Notes: a model not told the origin generated them from the sequence alone. Shown: positions 45,600 through 54,583, numbered from the stretch's first letter. The stretch: DNA of 64,000 nt from Candidatus Heimdallarchaeota archaeon (GCA_011364965.1 RDOB01000003.1:1-64000); one strand, 5' to 3'. Numbers and translations are program-made.

Positions 45600-45757
45600 A
45601 ATTTTATTTCATATAGCTCATTTTATATCCCCTTAAGATGTTTTGTGCATACTTAGCTTTGTGTGCCTCAATTGAAAACATTATTAGAAGCATTTTAGAT
45701 TTTCAAGAATTGCTAGTAGAAGCAAATTATTGAGTCTACACGGAAGTTTCGATATCG

Positions 45758-47173
45758 ATGCAACTTTATAATTCACTCACACGAGTAAAAGAAGAACTCA
45801 TCCCAATTGAGGATAAGAAAATCAGGTTTTATTCTTGCGGGCAAACAGTTTATGAAGATGCTCATATAGGAAATGCAAGAACATATTCTTACTGGGATGT
45901 TTTAGTTAGGTATCTTCGTTGGAGAGGTTACGATGTTTTTTGGGTTCAAAACTTTACAGATGTGGGTCATTTGACTGATGATGCCGATGCAGGTGAAGAT
46001 AAAATAATCAAAACTGCGTTAGCGAAAGATATTCAACCAATGGTTCTTGTGGAGAAACAGATTCGCAAATTCTATGAAGATATGGACAAATTGAATATAC
46101 AAAGAGCTGATCTCTACCCTCGAGCTACAGGAGAAATCCCAGAAATGATTGAATTTGTAAGGGATCTCTTAACAAAAGGATATGCTTATGAGGTTAATGG
46201 GTCAATTTACTTCGATATAACTAAATTTGAAAAATATGGTGAACTTAGTCCATCCGATTATTCTGAAGAAACAGCTGGAGTCCGTATAGCGGTTAATCCT
46301 GAGAAAAGAAACCCACGAGACTTCGCTCTATGGATAAAAGCGCCTGAGACTCATTTAATGAAATGGCCCTCCCCCTGGGGAATGGGTTATCCGGGTTGGC
46401 ATCTCGAATGCTCAGTAATGAGTCAGAAATATCTAGGAACGACACTAGATATTCACGCAGGCGGGATTGATCATTTACATCTTCACCACCCAAACGAAAT
46501 TGCGCAAAGTGAATCCCGAACAGGGGAAAAATTCGTTAATTATTGGATTCACGCGGCTTTTCTAACCGTGGATGGAGAAAGAATGGGAAAATCTAAAGGA
46601 AATTATATTTTAATTCGGGATCTCTATAAGGAATTTGATCCCACGCTTATTCGGTTATTCTTAGTGAATTCACACTACCGTAAAAGCGTAGATTTCAATA
46701 AAGATGCTATAAATCAGACTCAAATACTCTTAGATCGCTTTCGAACGACAGTTGCAGCATTAAATCAAGCTCCTGGAGGGAAAAAAAAGGATCTTCTTAA
46801 AAGTATAAATCAAGTGACATCTGATTTTATCACTGCGATGGATGATGACCTCAATACAGTAGGAGCGATACAAGCCATTATGCAATTTATCAAAACGGTT
46901 AATAATTCATTAGATAATACAAAAGAACTTCTTTTAGAAGCAAAAAATACTATAATCACACTTTTAGGGATATTAGGAGTAAATTTGGATATGAGTGAAA
47001 CCCAAGGCCCTGTAGCTCTCCCAGCTCTTGTTAACCTGATAGTAAAATTACGCACTGATCTTCGAAACGTAAAACAATTTCAATTAGCAGATGAAATTCG
47101 CGCAAAACTTCTAAACTTGGGTATCCAACTAGAAGATAAACCCGAAGGTACAATCTGGAAATTTAAAAGCTAA
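45758..47173 (+). CDS. cysS: Cysteinyl-tRNA synthetase
   Basis: A 471-residue class I synthetase that charges tRNA-Cys. The zinc Cys is in FYSCGQTVYE, the HIGH motif is AHIGNARTY, and the HLECSVM segment holds the zinc site. KMSKS appears as GKSKGNYI after DGERM. The C-terminal DALR-like helical region contains ADEIRAKLLNLGIQLEDKPEGTIWKF. Length and motifs fit a full-length archaeal/bacterial enzyme. It stands alone on the plus strand. Confidence 0.96.
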   Translation: MQLYNSLTRVKEELIPIEDKKIRFYSCGQTVYEDAHIGNARTYSYWDVLVRYLRWRGYDVFWVQNFTDVGHLTDDADAGEDKIIKTALAKDIQPMVLVEKQIRKFYEDMDKLNIQRADLYPRATGEIPEMIEFVRDLLTKGYAYEVNGSIYFDITKFEKYGELSPSDYSEETAGVRIAVNPEKRNPRDFALWIKAPETHLMKWPSPWGMGYPGWHLECSVMSQKYLGTTLDIHAGGIDHLHLHHPNEIAQSESRTGEKFVNYWIHAAFLTVDGERMGKSKGNYILIRDLYKEFDPTLIRLFLVNSHYRKSVDFNKDAINQTQILLDRFRTTVAALNQAPGGKKKDLLKSINQVTSDFITAMDDDLNTVGAIQAIMQFIKTVNNSLDNTKELLLEAKNTIITLLGILGVNLDMSETQGPVALPALVNLIVKLRTDLRNVKQFQLADEIRAKLLNLGIQLEDKPEGTIWKFKS

Positions 47174-47394
47174 TAATGTATATAAAATTCAAAACTAAGA
47201 AGAGAGATATTTCTTCCTTATTTTGATTATAATCCAAGGACTGCATTTTTTTTAATTTTTATCAGTTAAACTAGGAAGGAATTCACATAATTGCACTAGA
47301 ATTCTATATTTTCTCCTCATCAAACGAAAAGTTTTTCTAAATTGTTCAAATTACCATCAATTATTATAGACTAATCTAACTTGATTTCCAGATA

Positions 47395-48108
47395 ATGAGG
47401 TATCAATCTGTGACAAATCAGAAATTAACTGTATTAACTTTGATCGTAATGATCTTTATAATTGTTTGCAATATATCAACTGCCCAAGCTGATTACGTGG
47501 TTATCGATTGGGGAGATGTAGTAAATATCAAAAGCACTCTTAATTATCGAAAACCAGGTGAACAAACCCCAGCTTTTTATAGTGAAACTCACATTGAATT
47601 ATTTCTAGGTGATATTCCATCCCCATACTTAAACCTTACATATGATAGACTCTTAACCATGTTCCAAGCTTTTCGAGAACATTTAATTGGGATGAGAGAA
47701 GGACAAACGCGAAAATTTACAGTTAGTTATGTAGAAGCGGGGATTACTAACCAATCTGATGTTTTATATAATGCTGAACTTATCTATACAGTTTTATTTA
47801 TCGAAATGCTCTATGACGCTCACTATGATCCGAAAGTTGATATCACATTTACTCATCCGTTGATTCTATTCCCATTATTAGGTTTGTTGTTTGGAACTGT
47901 GTATCTAGTTGCAAATGGATACCATAAACCTCTATTCGAGAAAATCAGGCATGTTGGTGTAGCAAAATGTATAAATTGTCAAAAACCCACTAATTTAATG
48001 TGTGCTAATCCAAGATGTAGAAAACTGATATGTAGTACCTGTTTTTCAAAACATGGATGTCCCATTTGTCACGGAACCAAGCTAATAGAACGTACAAAAA
48101 GGTTCTAA
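47395..48108 (+). CDS. Membrane protein with FKBP-like outer domain and C-terminal Cys-rich zinc-binding domain
   Basis: A 237-residue protein. A signal helix (LTVLTLIVMIFIIVCNISTAQA) is followed by an FKBP-like domain: VVNIKSTLNYRKPGEQ opens it, FLGDIPSP marks the middle and IGMREGQTRKFTV matches the FKBP segment GMKxGExR. A membrane helix (LILFPLLGLLFGTVYLVA) leads to a cytoplasmic eight-Cys module CINCQK ... CANPRC ... CSTCF ... CPICHG (spacing C2C7C4C4C2C5C2C), likely binding two zinc ions. Such a pairing of an external folding domain with an internal zinc finger is not one I recognise. A sensor or quality-control role is inference. Confidence 0.7.
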   Translation: MRYQSVTNQKLTVLTLIVMIFIIVCNISTAQADYVVIDWGDVVNIKSTLNYRKPGEQTPAFYSETHIELFLGDIPSPYLNLTYDRLLTMFQAFREHLIGMREGQTRKFTVSYVEAGITNQSDVLYNAELIYTVLFIEMLYDAHYDPKVDITFTHPLILFPLLGLLFGTVYLVANGYHKPLFEKIRHVGVAKCINCQKPTNLMCANPRCRKLICSTCFSKHGCPICHGTKLIERTKRF

Positions 48109-48357
48109 ATTAGATTATAGAGTAGAACTTTTAATAAAAAAGGGTCTTATATTCCAATCTAAGGATTTTTAAAAAATTTAACATATAGAAATAAGATTTG
48201 ATGAATTCTTTATTTTACCCCAATTCAATTTGGTATTCAAGTCAGTTATTGATCTTAAATGCCATTTAACGTTAAAAAAATACAAAATCTGAATGCACTC
48301 TTGATAAAGCTTAAAAATTAGAATGATATTACAGAGAAAGTGTAGGACGGGCTAAAG

Positions 48358-48365
48358 ATATATTT
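48358..48365 (+). promoter_or_regulatory. TATA box of the binding-protein gene
   Basis: ATATATTT (in AAAGATATATTTTA) is centred about 44 bases before the ATG and predicts transcription from about 48388. The leader would carry AGAGGT (48392-48397), a good ribosome site nine bases before the ATG at 48406. Confidence 0.5.
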
Positions 48366-48405
48366 TAGCTTCCTATTATTGAAAATAATTTAGAGGTATC
48401 ATGCT

Positions 48406-50532
48406 ATGAAAAAGAAAAACTTGCTTTTTGCTCTGGTTTTCGTAGCGTTCTTCCTTCCATTATATAGCAGTGCTGTACAATCAGTACCTGCTGCTGTTGA
48501 ACCTCTTATTTCAGTGCATGCAATTGCCCCAACAAATAACCCACAACGAGCAATGTATGCCCAGTTAATGGAACAAGAGCTACCAAAAATCGGAATTGAA
48601 GTAGAATTGGATCTTATCAGCTGGCCTGCACTTCTCACCCGCGCTGCAACTAGTGAGGTTGGTGTTTATTCAGAAGGTGGATATGATATTGCACACTTTG
48701 GAATGTCATTAGGATCACCAGCAGGACATCCAGGTGATTCTATGCTTGGAGTATACCATAGTGGCGCAGTTCCGCCAAATGGATTTAACTGTATGTATTG
48801 GTCAGTAAATCCAGGACACAACAACCTTCGTGCTGCTGAATCAGATGCTTTGATTGAAGCTATCAACAGTGAGTTGAATCAGACCTTATCTCGAGAAATG
48901 CTGTTAGAATGGCAGGAGGTCTACTACGACGTTCTTCCAAACATTATGGTTTATAATCTATTAGAAGTTCATGCTGTTTCAAAAGGTATTAGTGGTTATG
49001 ATCCTGTCAATCCCGCGTTATATTCAATTGAAGACATTCGAATGGATCCTGCTACTTATACTGGTACTATGGGAACAGTAGTGTTAGCTTCCTCTGCTCC
49101 TCCAACTAATTTCCTTCAAATGATCATAAATGATGTATATTCACAATATTGCGCTAATCCAGCAATGGATGCCCTAGTAGGTTTAACTCCTTCTAGAACC
49201 GTTGTTCTACCAACAGGCACAACTTATGAAGATTGGATGATGGCTAATTATGGCGTAGATCTTCCACTCCAAAACTATCCTCGTATTGCCCAAGACCTTG
49301 GATTTTACAGTGAGGATGGTCTTAACTTCACTGTTTCCCTAAGAGATGACGCTTATTGGCACGATGGTGAACAAGTAGACGCTTGGGATGTAGCGTTTAC
49401 CTATCAAGCAGTTCTTACACCTGATGTAGGTTCAGATGAATATAGCAACTTAAGACTTGCCCTTGGAGATGATGATAAAGAAAATCTTCACGGTAATTAT
49501 TCTTTCCAGGTTAAAGATCTTGATGATAATGGCCACTTTGAAACCATTAGCATCATCTTTGATATTACATATGCACCATTCCTTACTGACTACTTCGGTT
49601 ATGCACTTCATCCAGAACATATTCTTGGAGATCCTGTAGATCATGGATTCCTAGTTGATGGCACTTTTGATCCTAATACAAAATGGCAAGTTGCCCCAGC
49701 TGAATGGAGTTCCCACTCATATAATACAGCTGATCCAAGTGATCCTGGTGGTCTAGAAGGACCTATTGGTTGCGGTTCATTAGTTTTCTACGACTTTGAT
49801 CAAACCAGCAGAGTCTTAGAACTTCGCAAATTCGAGAACATTAAATGGGATCACGGTACTGGCACTTGGTTAGAAGGAGAGACAGCTTCTGGAGGTTTGT
49901 CTCACTACCTAGTTGCGGATGGTGAATTAGATGACATGGCAGATGTTGCTAAAGTTATCCCAGCTAGCTTAGATGCAGCCCTAGCTGAAATGAAGGCCGG
50001 AGATGTAAATATACTTGACCATCAATTCAGTATGGGAAATATCTTTGACGAGCTCCAAGCAGAACCAACTATTGTCACTGCTCAAACCCCAGCAACTGGT
50101 TGGCAATGCATTTATCCAAACCCAAAGCAACCTGATCTTGCTAAGAAAGGTGTCCGTCACGCAATTTCTCATGTAGTACCACGTGATGATATTGTAAACT
50201 ATCTTTTTGATGGACTCGCATTCCATGGCTACACACCGGTACCTATCACTGGCTGGGGAGCTATGTCCACAACCGATTGGTTAGCAATGAAGAAAAACAT
50301 TGAAGCATCAAACGGAACAAAACTCCTTACGGGTGAAACTACATTCTATGACTCCTACGATGTTGAACTGGCATTAGACTGGCTCGAGACCGAAGATTAT
50401 GATGTTGGCCCATGGAGAGACGGTGGCGCTGGATTAACAGAACCAGGTGGTGCTATCCCCGGTTATGAATTCAGTGTTGCGCTTCTCGCAATATTGGGAT
50501 CAATTTTCATTATTAAGAAACGAAGAAGATAA
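48406..50532 (+). CDS. Secreted family 5 (oligopeptide) solute-binding protein, apparently circularly permuted, with anchor tail
   Basis: A 708-residue secreted protein that looks strongly expressed. After the signal peptide, residues 44-210 match what is normally the C-terminal lobe of SBP_bac_5 (AQLMEQELPKIGIEVELDLISW, YDIAHFG, DALIEAINSELNQT, LPNIMVYN, VHAVSKGISGY). The usual N-terminal part follows from about residue 224 (TVVLASSAPP, the WHDGEQVDAWDVAFTY signature near 318, MKAGDVNI near 528, RHAISHVVPRDDIV near 582). It stops where the C-terminal lobe would begin. The tail (IPGYEFSVALLAILGSIFIIKKRRR) is a sorting/anchor signal. Probable partner of the opp operon. Confidence 0.85.
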   Translation: MKKKNLLFALVFVAFFLPLYSSAVQSVPAAVEPLISVHAIAPTNNPQRAMYAQLMEQELPKIGIEVELDLISWPALLTRAATSEVGVYSEGGYDIAHFGMSLGSPAGHPGDSMLGVYHSGAVPPNGFNCMYWSVNPGHNNLRAAESDALIEAINSELNQTLSREMLLEWQEVYYDVLPNIMVYNLLEVHAVSKGISGYDPVNPALYSIEDIRMDPATYTGTMGTVVLASSAPPTNFLQMIINDVYSQYCANPAMDALVGLTPSRTVVLPTGTTYEDWMMANYGVDLPLQNYPRIAQDLGFYSEDGLNFTVSLRDDAYWHDGEQVDAWDVAFTYQAVLTPDVGSDEYSNLRLALGDDDKENLHGNYSFQVKDLDDNGHFETISIIFDITYAPFLTDYFGYALHPEHILGDPVDHGFLVDGTFDPNTKWQVAPAEWSSHSYNTADPSDPGGLEGPIGCGSLVFYDFDQTSRVLELRKFENIKWDHGTGTWLEGETASGGLSHYLVADGELDDMADVAKVIPASLDAALAEMKAGDVNILDHQFSMGNIFDELQAEPTIVTAQTPATGWQCIYPNPKQPDLAKKGVRHAISHVVPRDDIVNYLFDGLAFHGYTPVPITGWGAMSTTDWLAMKKNIEASNGTKLLTGETTFYDSYDVELALDWLETEDYDVGPWRDGGAGLTEPGGAIPGYEFSVALLAILGSIFIIKKRRR

Positions 50533-50571
50533 AACGGATTAACCCCGTTTCTTTCTTCCTCCCTTTTTTTT
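50532..50571 (+). terminator. Hairpin and T-tract after the binding-protein gene
   Basis: AAACGG (50532-50537) pairs with CCGTTT (50545-50550) across a seven-base loop. A T-rich stretch (from about 50551, longest run near 50564-50571) follows, as in an intrinsic-style terminator. Confidence 0.5.
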
Positions 50572-50916
50572 ATTTTGTTTTGATTCTAGAGAAGTATTTT
50601 ATCTCTTCTTTTGAAATATCTTCTTTTTTCATATTGAAGTATTGAAATATCCCTATTGAGGAACTCTAGAATTAGAATATGGTCGAAGATTTTAATGGAT
50701 ATTCATATGAATTCGAAAATCAATATGTTGAGATCAGGACAAATTTAAAGAATGAAAAAGCAGATCAATTTTTCTATATTATTGTACTAAAAGAAAGGTT
50801 CAAAAGGGGTAAGAAATCTATGAACAAAACGTGAAAAGGATATTATGGAAAACCATCTCTTCTATAATTGCCTTTTTCATTAAGATTCTATATATAGAAT
50901 TGGAGGATAATTAAAA
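50533..50916. other. Intergenic region between the two surface-protein genes
   Basis: About 384 bases. It holds the terminator-like hairpin at its start and the palindrome at 50885-50900 near its end. No open frame was supported. A possible imperfect stem GAAAAGG...CCTTTTTC (about 50832-50878) is weak. Confidence 0.5.
50885..50900. promoter_or_regulatory. 16-base perfect palindrome just upstream of ribosome site
   Basis: ATTCTATATATAGAAT is fully self-complementary and lies directly before GGAGG (50902-50906) of the next gene. It could be a TATA element, but transcription would then begin after the ribosome site. A regulator site or 5' leader stem therefore seems as likely. Confidence 0.45.
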
Positions 50917-51795
50917 ATGAATAAAAAGATTCTATTTGGAGTCGGCATTCTGACTCTTATCATTCTTTTACAAAGTATGCCTGCCTCCAGTGCTGTCACA
51001 GTCGAGTCTGTTAAATGGCACCCAGCAGTCAAAGAAGATGCCGTTTATTCTTGGTCGATTGACACAATCAACGCTTCTGGTGAAACCTCATGGGATTGGG
51101 GTTGGGCCAATAATGTCACTCTGAAACAGGGTGAAAAAATTACTCTAGAGTGGACCGCGGACCCCGATGAGGAAACTGCAATAGCAACCCTTGGACCAAT
51201 TATCTACACAGGCATTGTAACAAAAGTTGGATCTCATACTATGAACTTCACCGCTGGTGAGACTACTTTCAATTTCCTTCAGGTACCTGTTTATATTCGA
51301 AATGATCCGACTGGTTTAAATGCTCTTGAAGCAGGTTTAAACTCTCTTGAACGATTATGGATTAATAGCTTTGGTTTACCAACTGGAGCATCATCCGCTG
51401 ATCGTCGCTGGAGCATTGGGATGCATGGCGCAACTCTTCTAAACACAGGGGAAAATGGAACTAAAGGGGAAACCATTATAGGCGAAATTAGCGGTGGTAC
51501 ACCCGCACAACATTATGTGTTCGACATCGAATATGATTCAGTCACTGGATTTGTAACATCATTAAAATACCCCTCAGCAGGTAATCCTGATGATCCAACA
51601 ATTCCAATTGCTAATAGCACATTTGGTATTGTCTCGGGTCTTGATGAACTTGTCATCACATTTGATGGTGAAATGAAAGATGTTTATGCGGAAGCAGAGT
51701 GGGGTAAGGCCAAAGCTGCTCCAGGTTTTGAAGCTCCTATAGCAATTATTACACTAGTTATGTTTGGAGCACTTATTCGAAAACGCAAGAAATAA
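50917..51795 (+). CDS. Secreted protein of unknown family with sorting/anchor tail
   Basis: A 292-residue protein with a signal peptide (MNKKILFGVGILTLIILLQSMPASSA), a compact beta-rich middle with few charges (WSIDTINASGETSWDWGWANNVTL; LEWTADPDEETAIA) and a tail AAPGFEAPIAIITLVMFGALIRKRKK that resembles archaeal PGF-type sorting signals. GGAGG about ten bases before the ATG is strong. Codon usage looks like that of the neighbouring binding protein. It has its own terminator hairpin. It may be an abundant envelope component. No domain family was recognised. Confidence 0.75.
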   Translation: MNKKILFGVGILTLIILLQSMPASSAVTVESVKWHPAVKEDAVYSWSIDTINASGETSWDWGWANNVTLKQGEKITLEWTADPDEETAIATLGPIIYTGIVTKVGSHTMNFTAGETTFNFLQVPVYIRNDPTGLNALEAGLNSLERLWINSFGLPTGASSADRRWSIGMHGATLLNTGENGTKGETIIGEISGGTPAQHYVFDIEYDSVTGFVTSLKYPSAGNPDDPTIPIANSTFGIVSGLDELVITFDGEMKDVYAEAEWGKAKAAPGFEAPIAIITLVMFGALIRKRKK

Positions 51796-51816
51796 GCATC
51801 TATCTGATTGAATGAA

Positions 51817-51862
51817 AATAAAATCCTTAGAAATTAAGGATTTTATTCCTCTATTTTTTTTT
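51817..51862 (+). terminator. Strong 13-base hairpin with T-tract
   Basis: A perfect 13-base stem (51817-51829 with 51835-51847) and a five-base loop GAAAT are followed within a few bases by a run of about ten T (51853-51862). It is placed 22 bases after the stop of the preceding gene. This is the clearest terminator in the window. Confidence 0.8.
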
Positions 51863-51882
51863 GGTTTAAGGTATAATATAAA

Positions 51883-52497
51883 ATGTGTTCATTTATGGCT
51901 TCTAATGATAAATCATCATTATTGAAAGTAATTCTTTCTGATCTAGAATGTTTTAGGACACAGGAAAACAATTATGTATGGCACGGTTCAGAGGAACCTT
52001 TTTTTTTGGAGGATGAAAATGTAATTTTCTATACTACTGAAATTTTTGCAATGTATGAAGATAAAAAAATCATTAGCGCTAAATTGATTTGGACCACTGC
52101 TCGTGCGCTATTGTATGGAACTGAAGTGCGGGGGACTATTGTAGCTGATATGGTCTCAAGAGAGTATGAAACAATACGAGGATTGACGAAATCGGATAAA
52201 CTGGAAGCCCCTAGTATTCTAGGATGGTCAATCCCTCATACCATTATTACTAAATTAGAGATTATTAAATTAGGGGAGCGATATTCAATTTACTTCTTTG
52301 AAAATGAAAATAGAAAGTTTGTCGTTAATGATTTACTTTCATCGGAAATGGAAGAAATAAGTAACTTTATGAAAAATAAACCTGTAGAAATAGTTTATGG
52401 TCAATTTAATTTGCCTTGGAGAGATATTTTCCTTTTCTTTTGCGGAGGGATTTTTATTTTTATTATTGGATTAATTCTGATAGCTCTTATATTTTAA
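51883..52497 (+). CDS. Hypothetical protein with C-terminal membrane helix
   Basis: A 204-residue protein with a mixed alpha/beta cytoplasmic part (FFLEDENVIFYTTEIFAMYED, SAKLIWTTARALLYGTEVRGT, WSIPHTIITKLEIIKLGERYSIYFFENENRKF) and one or two C-terminal hydrophobic helices (DIFLFFCGGIFIFIIGLILIALIF). The pattern of strand pairs recalls a PH-like or bPH fold, but this is a weak impression. An in-frame ATG at 51895 (MASNDKSS) is an alternative start. The convergent gene begins four bases after its stop. Confidence 0.65.
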   Translation: MCSFMASNDKSSLLKVILSDLECFRTQENNYVWHGSEEPFFLEDENVIFYTTEIFAMYEDKKIISAKLIWTTARALLYGTEVRGTIVADMVSREYETIRGLTKSDKLEAPSILGWSIPHTIITKLEIIKLGERYSIYFFENENRKFVVNDLLSSEMEEISNFMKNKPVEIVYGQFNLPWRDIFLFFCGGIFIFIIGLILIALIF

Positions 52498-52500
52498 GAT

Positions 52501-52851
52501 TTAAAACAATACTGTTAGGAATGAGAACAGAATTAGAAAAGCTCCAGCTACAATATCTTCTCCTGCCTTTCCAAAACCATAAAAATAATCTCTTTGAGGA
52601 GAACTCAAGTATTCGTTTATATCCTGTCCCCGAACCTTTCGAATAACAATCGATTCTAGAAAATCTCTGAGCCCTCCCACCACGAGAAACAACCCCCCAA
52701 TTAAGAATAATACTAATCCTAGTTCGCTAAACGAGAATTCTTTTTGATTCAACAGGATATTAATTACCAAAATAAAAAAAGACGCGAGTATCCCAAATCC
52801 TACTTTTTTAGCAATCTCAAATCGAGGATCACGTTTGAAAATAACTTCCAA
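52501..52851 (-). CDS. Small two- or three-helix membrane protein
   Basis: A 116-residue protein with two clear hydrophobic helices (VGFGILASFFILVINILL; LGLVLFLIGGLFLVVGGL) and a third near the C-terminus (DIVAGAFLILFSFLTVLF). A soluble loop between the second and third contains RKVRGQDINEYLSSPQRDYFYGFGKAGED. Family not recognised. It follows the winged-helix gene by 47 bases on the same strand and may be regulated with it. Confidence 0.65.
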   Translation of the reverse strand: MEVIFKRDPRFEIAKKVGFGILASFFILVINILLNQKEFSFSELGLVLFLIGGLFLVVGGLRDFLESIVIRKVRGQDINEYLSSPQRDYFYGFGKAGEDIVAGAFLILFSFLTVLF

Positions 52852-52898
52852 AATAGAACACCAAGTGACCTTTGTAATTGTAAAAAAATACGTCGGGA

Positions 52899-53240
52899 TT
52901 ATTTCGGGTGTTTTAATCCAGCCATAGATGATTTCAGCTTTTCTGTGGAATATCTTTCAAATTTGGTTTCATCTTGAATGGGTCTTGATATAAGATTTAA
53001 TTTGTATTCAGCGACTCTCATATTCTTTAAATTGATATGCTTTTGGATAATGCCTTCCTCTAAAAGAGTTCTCAGAGAGTATCGAATAGTTCGAGTGGAG
53101 TATCCTGTGAGATCCTTTAACTCATTAGTTGTGATAGTTTGGCCTTGTTTAAAAGCTTTAAGGATTGCAATAGTTGCAGGAGGCATAGATTTGAGTTTGG
53201 ATTGTTTTACTTCAATTGGAAATTCAGATGCAAACTTCAT
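52899..53240 (-). CDS. Winged-helix transcription regulator (MarR/ArsR-like)
   Basis: A 113-residue protein with a winged helix-turn-helix: PPATIAILKAFKQGQTITTNELKDLTGYSTRTIRYSLRTLLEEGIIQKH gives helix 1 to helix 3 and the wing. The recognition helix is TRTIRYSLRTLL. N- and C-terminal tails are short and basic. It is similar to small archaeal single-domain regulators. The two membrane-protein genes either side may be its targets. A possible promoter lies in the AT-rich gap before 53240. Confidence 0.8.
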   Translation of the reverse strand: MKFASEFPIEVKQSKLKSMPPATIAILKAFKQGQTITTNELKDLTGYSTRTIRYSLRTLLEEGIIQKHINLKNMRVAEYKLNLISRPIQDETKFERYSTEKLKSSMAGLKHPK

Positions 53241-53393
53241 TTTCTATTGATCTTCCTAATTCTTTTTGACTTATCTGTATATTAAAAGTCTTTCCAAGAA
53301 TGTAAGAAACTAATAATGTGATTGCACGTATATGCCACAAACTAGATTTTCTTCTTGAATACTCTGGGATAGAGGAAATTTCTTTGTGCAAAA

Positions 53394-53858
53394 CTAGGTT
53401 AATTCATATCTTTGCTCTAAAAAGGGATTTTCATCTGTTCCTGCATAATGATATAGAATGATCAAAGACAATAAATACAGTGAAGAAACTACTCCTAAAC
53501 CAAAAAAGGATCCTATAATTAGAAAGGTTCCAATAATAGTAGTTATCCAAATGAAAATGATCACAATATTCTTCCTCATTTGAATTCGAATCCATGCTTT
53601 TTCTGGTTCTGTTAAAGTATCAGGGAAGAATTTTGCCAACATTAATGAAGCAGTATTATAAAGGAGAAATATTGAACCAATTAGAACTTCCACAATAATT
53701 GTGGCTATAATAAGAGTCATATATATCCCCTCTCTAAAATTAAAAAAGAATCCACTTATAAATAAAAAAATCACTCCGATTAAACCGTAGAAACTCAGAG
53801 GATATTGAGACTTAAATTGTGTTATTGACAGTTTTTTTCCAGAGATCAAAGATATCAC
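53394..53858 (-). CDS. Hypothetical four-helix membrane protein
   Basis: A 154-residue protein with four hydrophobic helices (near residues 24-43, 48-68, 92-117, 119-137). The SDK-type N-terminus is polar and the C-terminus (GTDENPFLEQRYELT) is charged. The segment LAKFFPDTLTEPEKAWIRIQMRKN between helices 2 and 3 is the only longer soluble part. No family recognised. It lies in a run of small membrane-protein genes on the minus strand between the winged-helix gene and the CPBP protease. Confidence 0.6.
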   Translation of the reverse strand: MISLISGKKLSITQFKSQYPLSFYGLIGVIFLFISGFFFNFREGIYMTLIIATIIVEVLIGSIFLLYNTASLMLAKFFPDTLTEPEKAWIRIQMRKNIVIIFIWITTIIGTFLIIGSFFGLGVVSSLYLLSLIILYHYAGTDENPFLEQRYELT

Positions 53859-53890
53859 CTACATGAGGATTCATGAGGAACTAATAAAAT

Positions 53891-54424
53891 TTATGCAATG
53901 ATGGAATATAATAATCCCCCAATAATTGAGGCCATTCCCAATAATACACTAATATATCCCAGCATAGGAATAATTTGATATCCAAGAAAGTTTAAGGTCT
54001 GTAGGGTAATAAAATCGGAATAACGATCACCTAATCCAGGTAGAAATATTGGATTTCCAATCACGGAAAGAATGAAGAAAACTAAAAACACATTCCCATA
54101 TTCTAATAATCGTATATCTCTGATTTTGGTATTTTTGGTCTTTAATACCCGAATGATAATAATCCCTGAGAAAATAATTGAAAGCAATAAAAACGCTAAA
54201 GCTTCTATTCTCATTTGCAAAGGTCCAGCATCAATAACTATTGAACCATAGGGACGGTAAAGCCTATACCAAGGCAAAAAAATTGCTAAACTGAATATAA
54301 GTATCTGAAAACCGTTCCTAAGAAGACTGATTCTCCAGTTGAGTTTATCATAATCTGTACCGGTGATTGAGGGTATGTTCGTCCTTTCTGAAAGCCAATC
54401 CCAAAAAGAATTTTTATTTTCCAT
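53891..54424 (-). CDS. Hypothetical multi-helix membrane protein
   Basis: A 177-residue protein with a soluble N-terminus (MENKNSFWDWLSERTNIPSITG) followed by four or five helices (LRNGFQILIFSLAIFL; IEALAFLLLSIIFSGIIIIRV; YGNVFLVFFILSVIG; GYISVLLGMASIIGGLLYSIIA). The third loop is Asp-rich with LPGLGDRYSDF. No known domain was recognised. The gene is 32 bases upstream of the preceding membrane-protein gene, so the two are likely one transcript. Confidence 0.6.
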   Translation of the reverse strand: MENKNSFWDWLSERTNIPSITGTDYDKLNWRISLLRNGFQILIFSLAIFLPWYRLYRPYGSIVIDAGPLQMRIEALAFLLLSIIFSGIIIIRVLKTKNTKIRDIRLLEYGNVFLVFFILSVIGNPIFLPGLGDRYSDFITLQTLNFLGYQIIPMLGYISVLLGMASIIGGLLYSIIA

Positions 54425-54583
54425 TAATATTCCACTGAATTAAAGGATTTGAGGATTTATTATGAATATTCATATTCGATAAACTGAATTATCTCACTAA
54501 TTCCTGAACCAAATGTCTCATTTATATGTTTATATAAGGGCAAAAAAAATATCCACACCAGAAAGAACAATTTCTCAAGTCTG

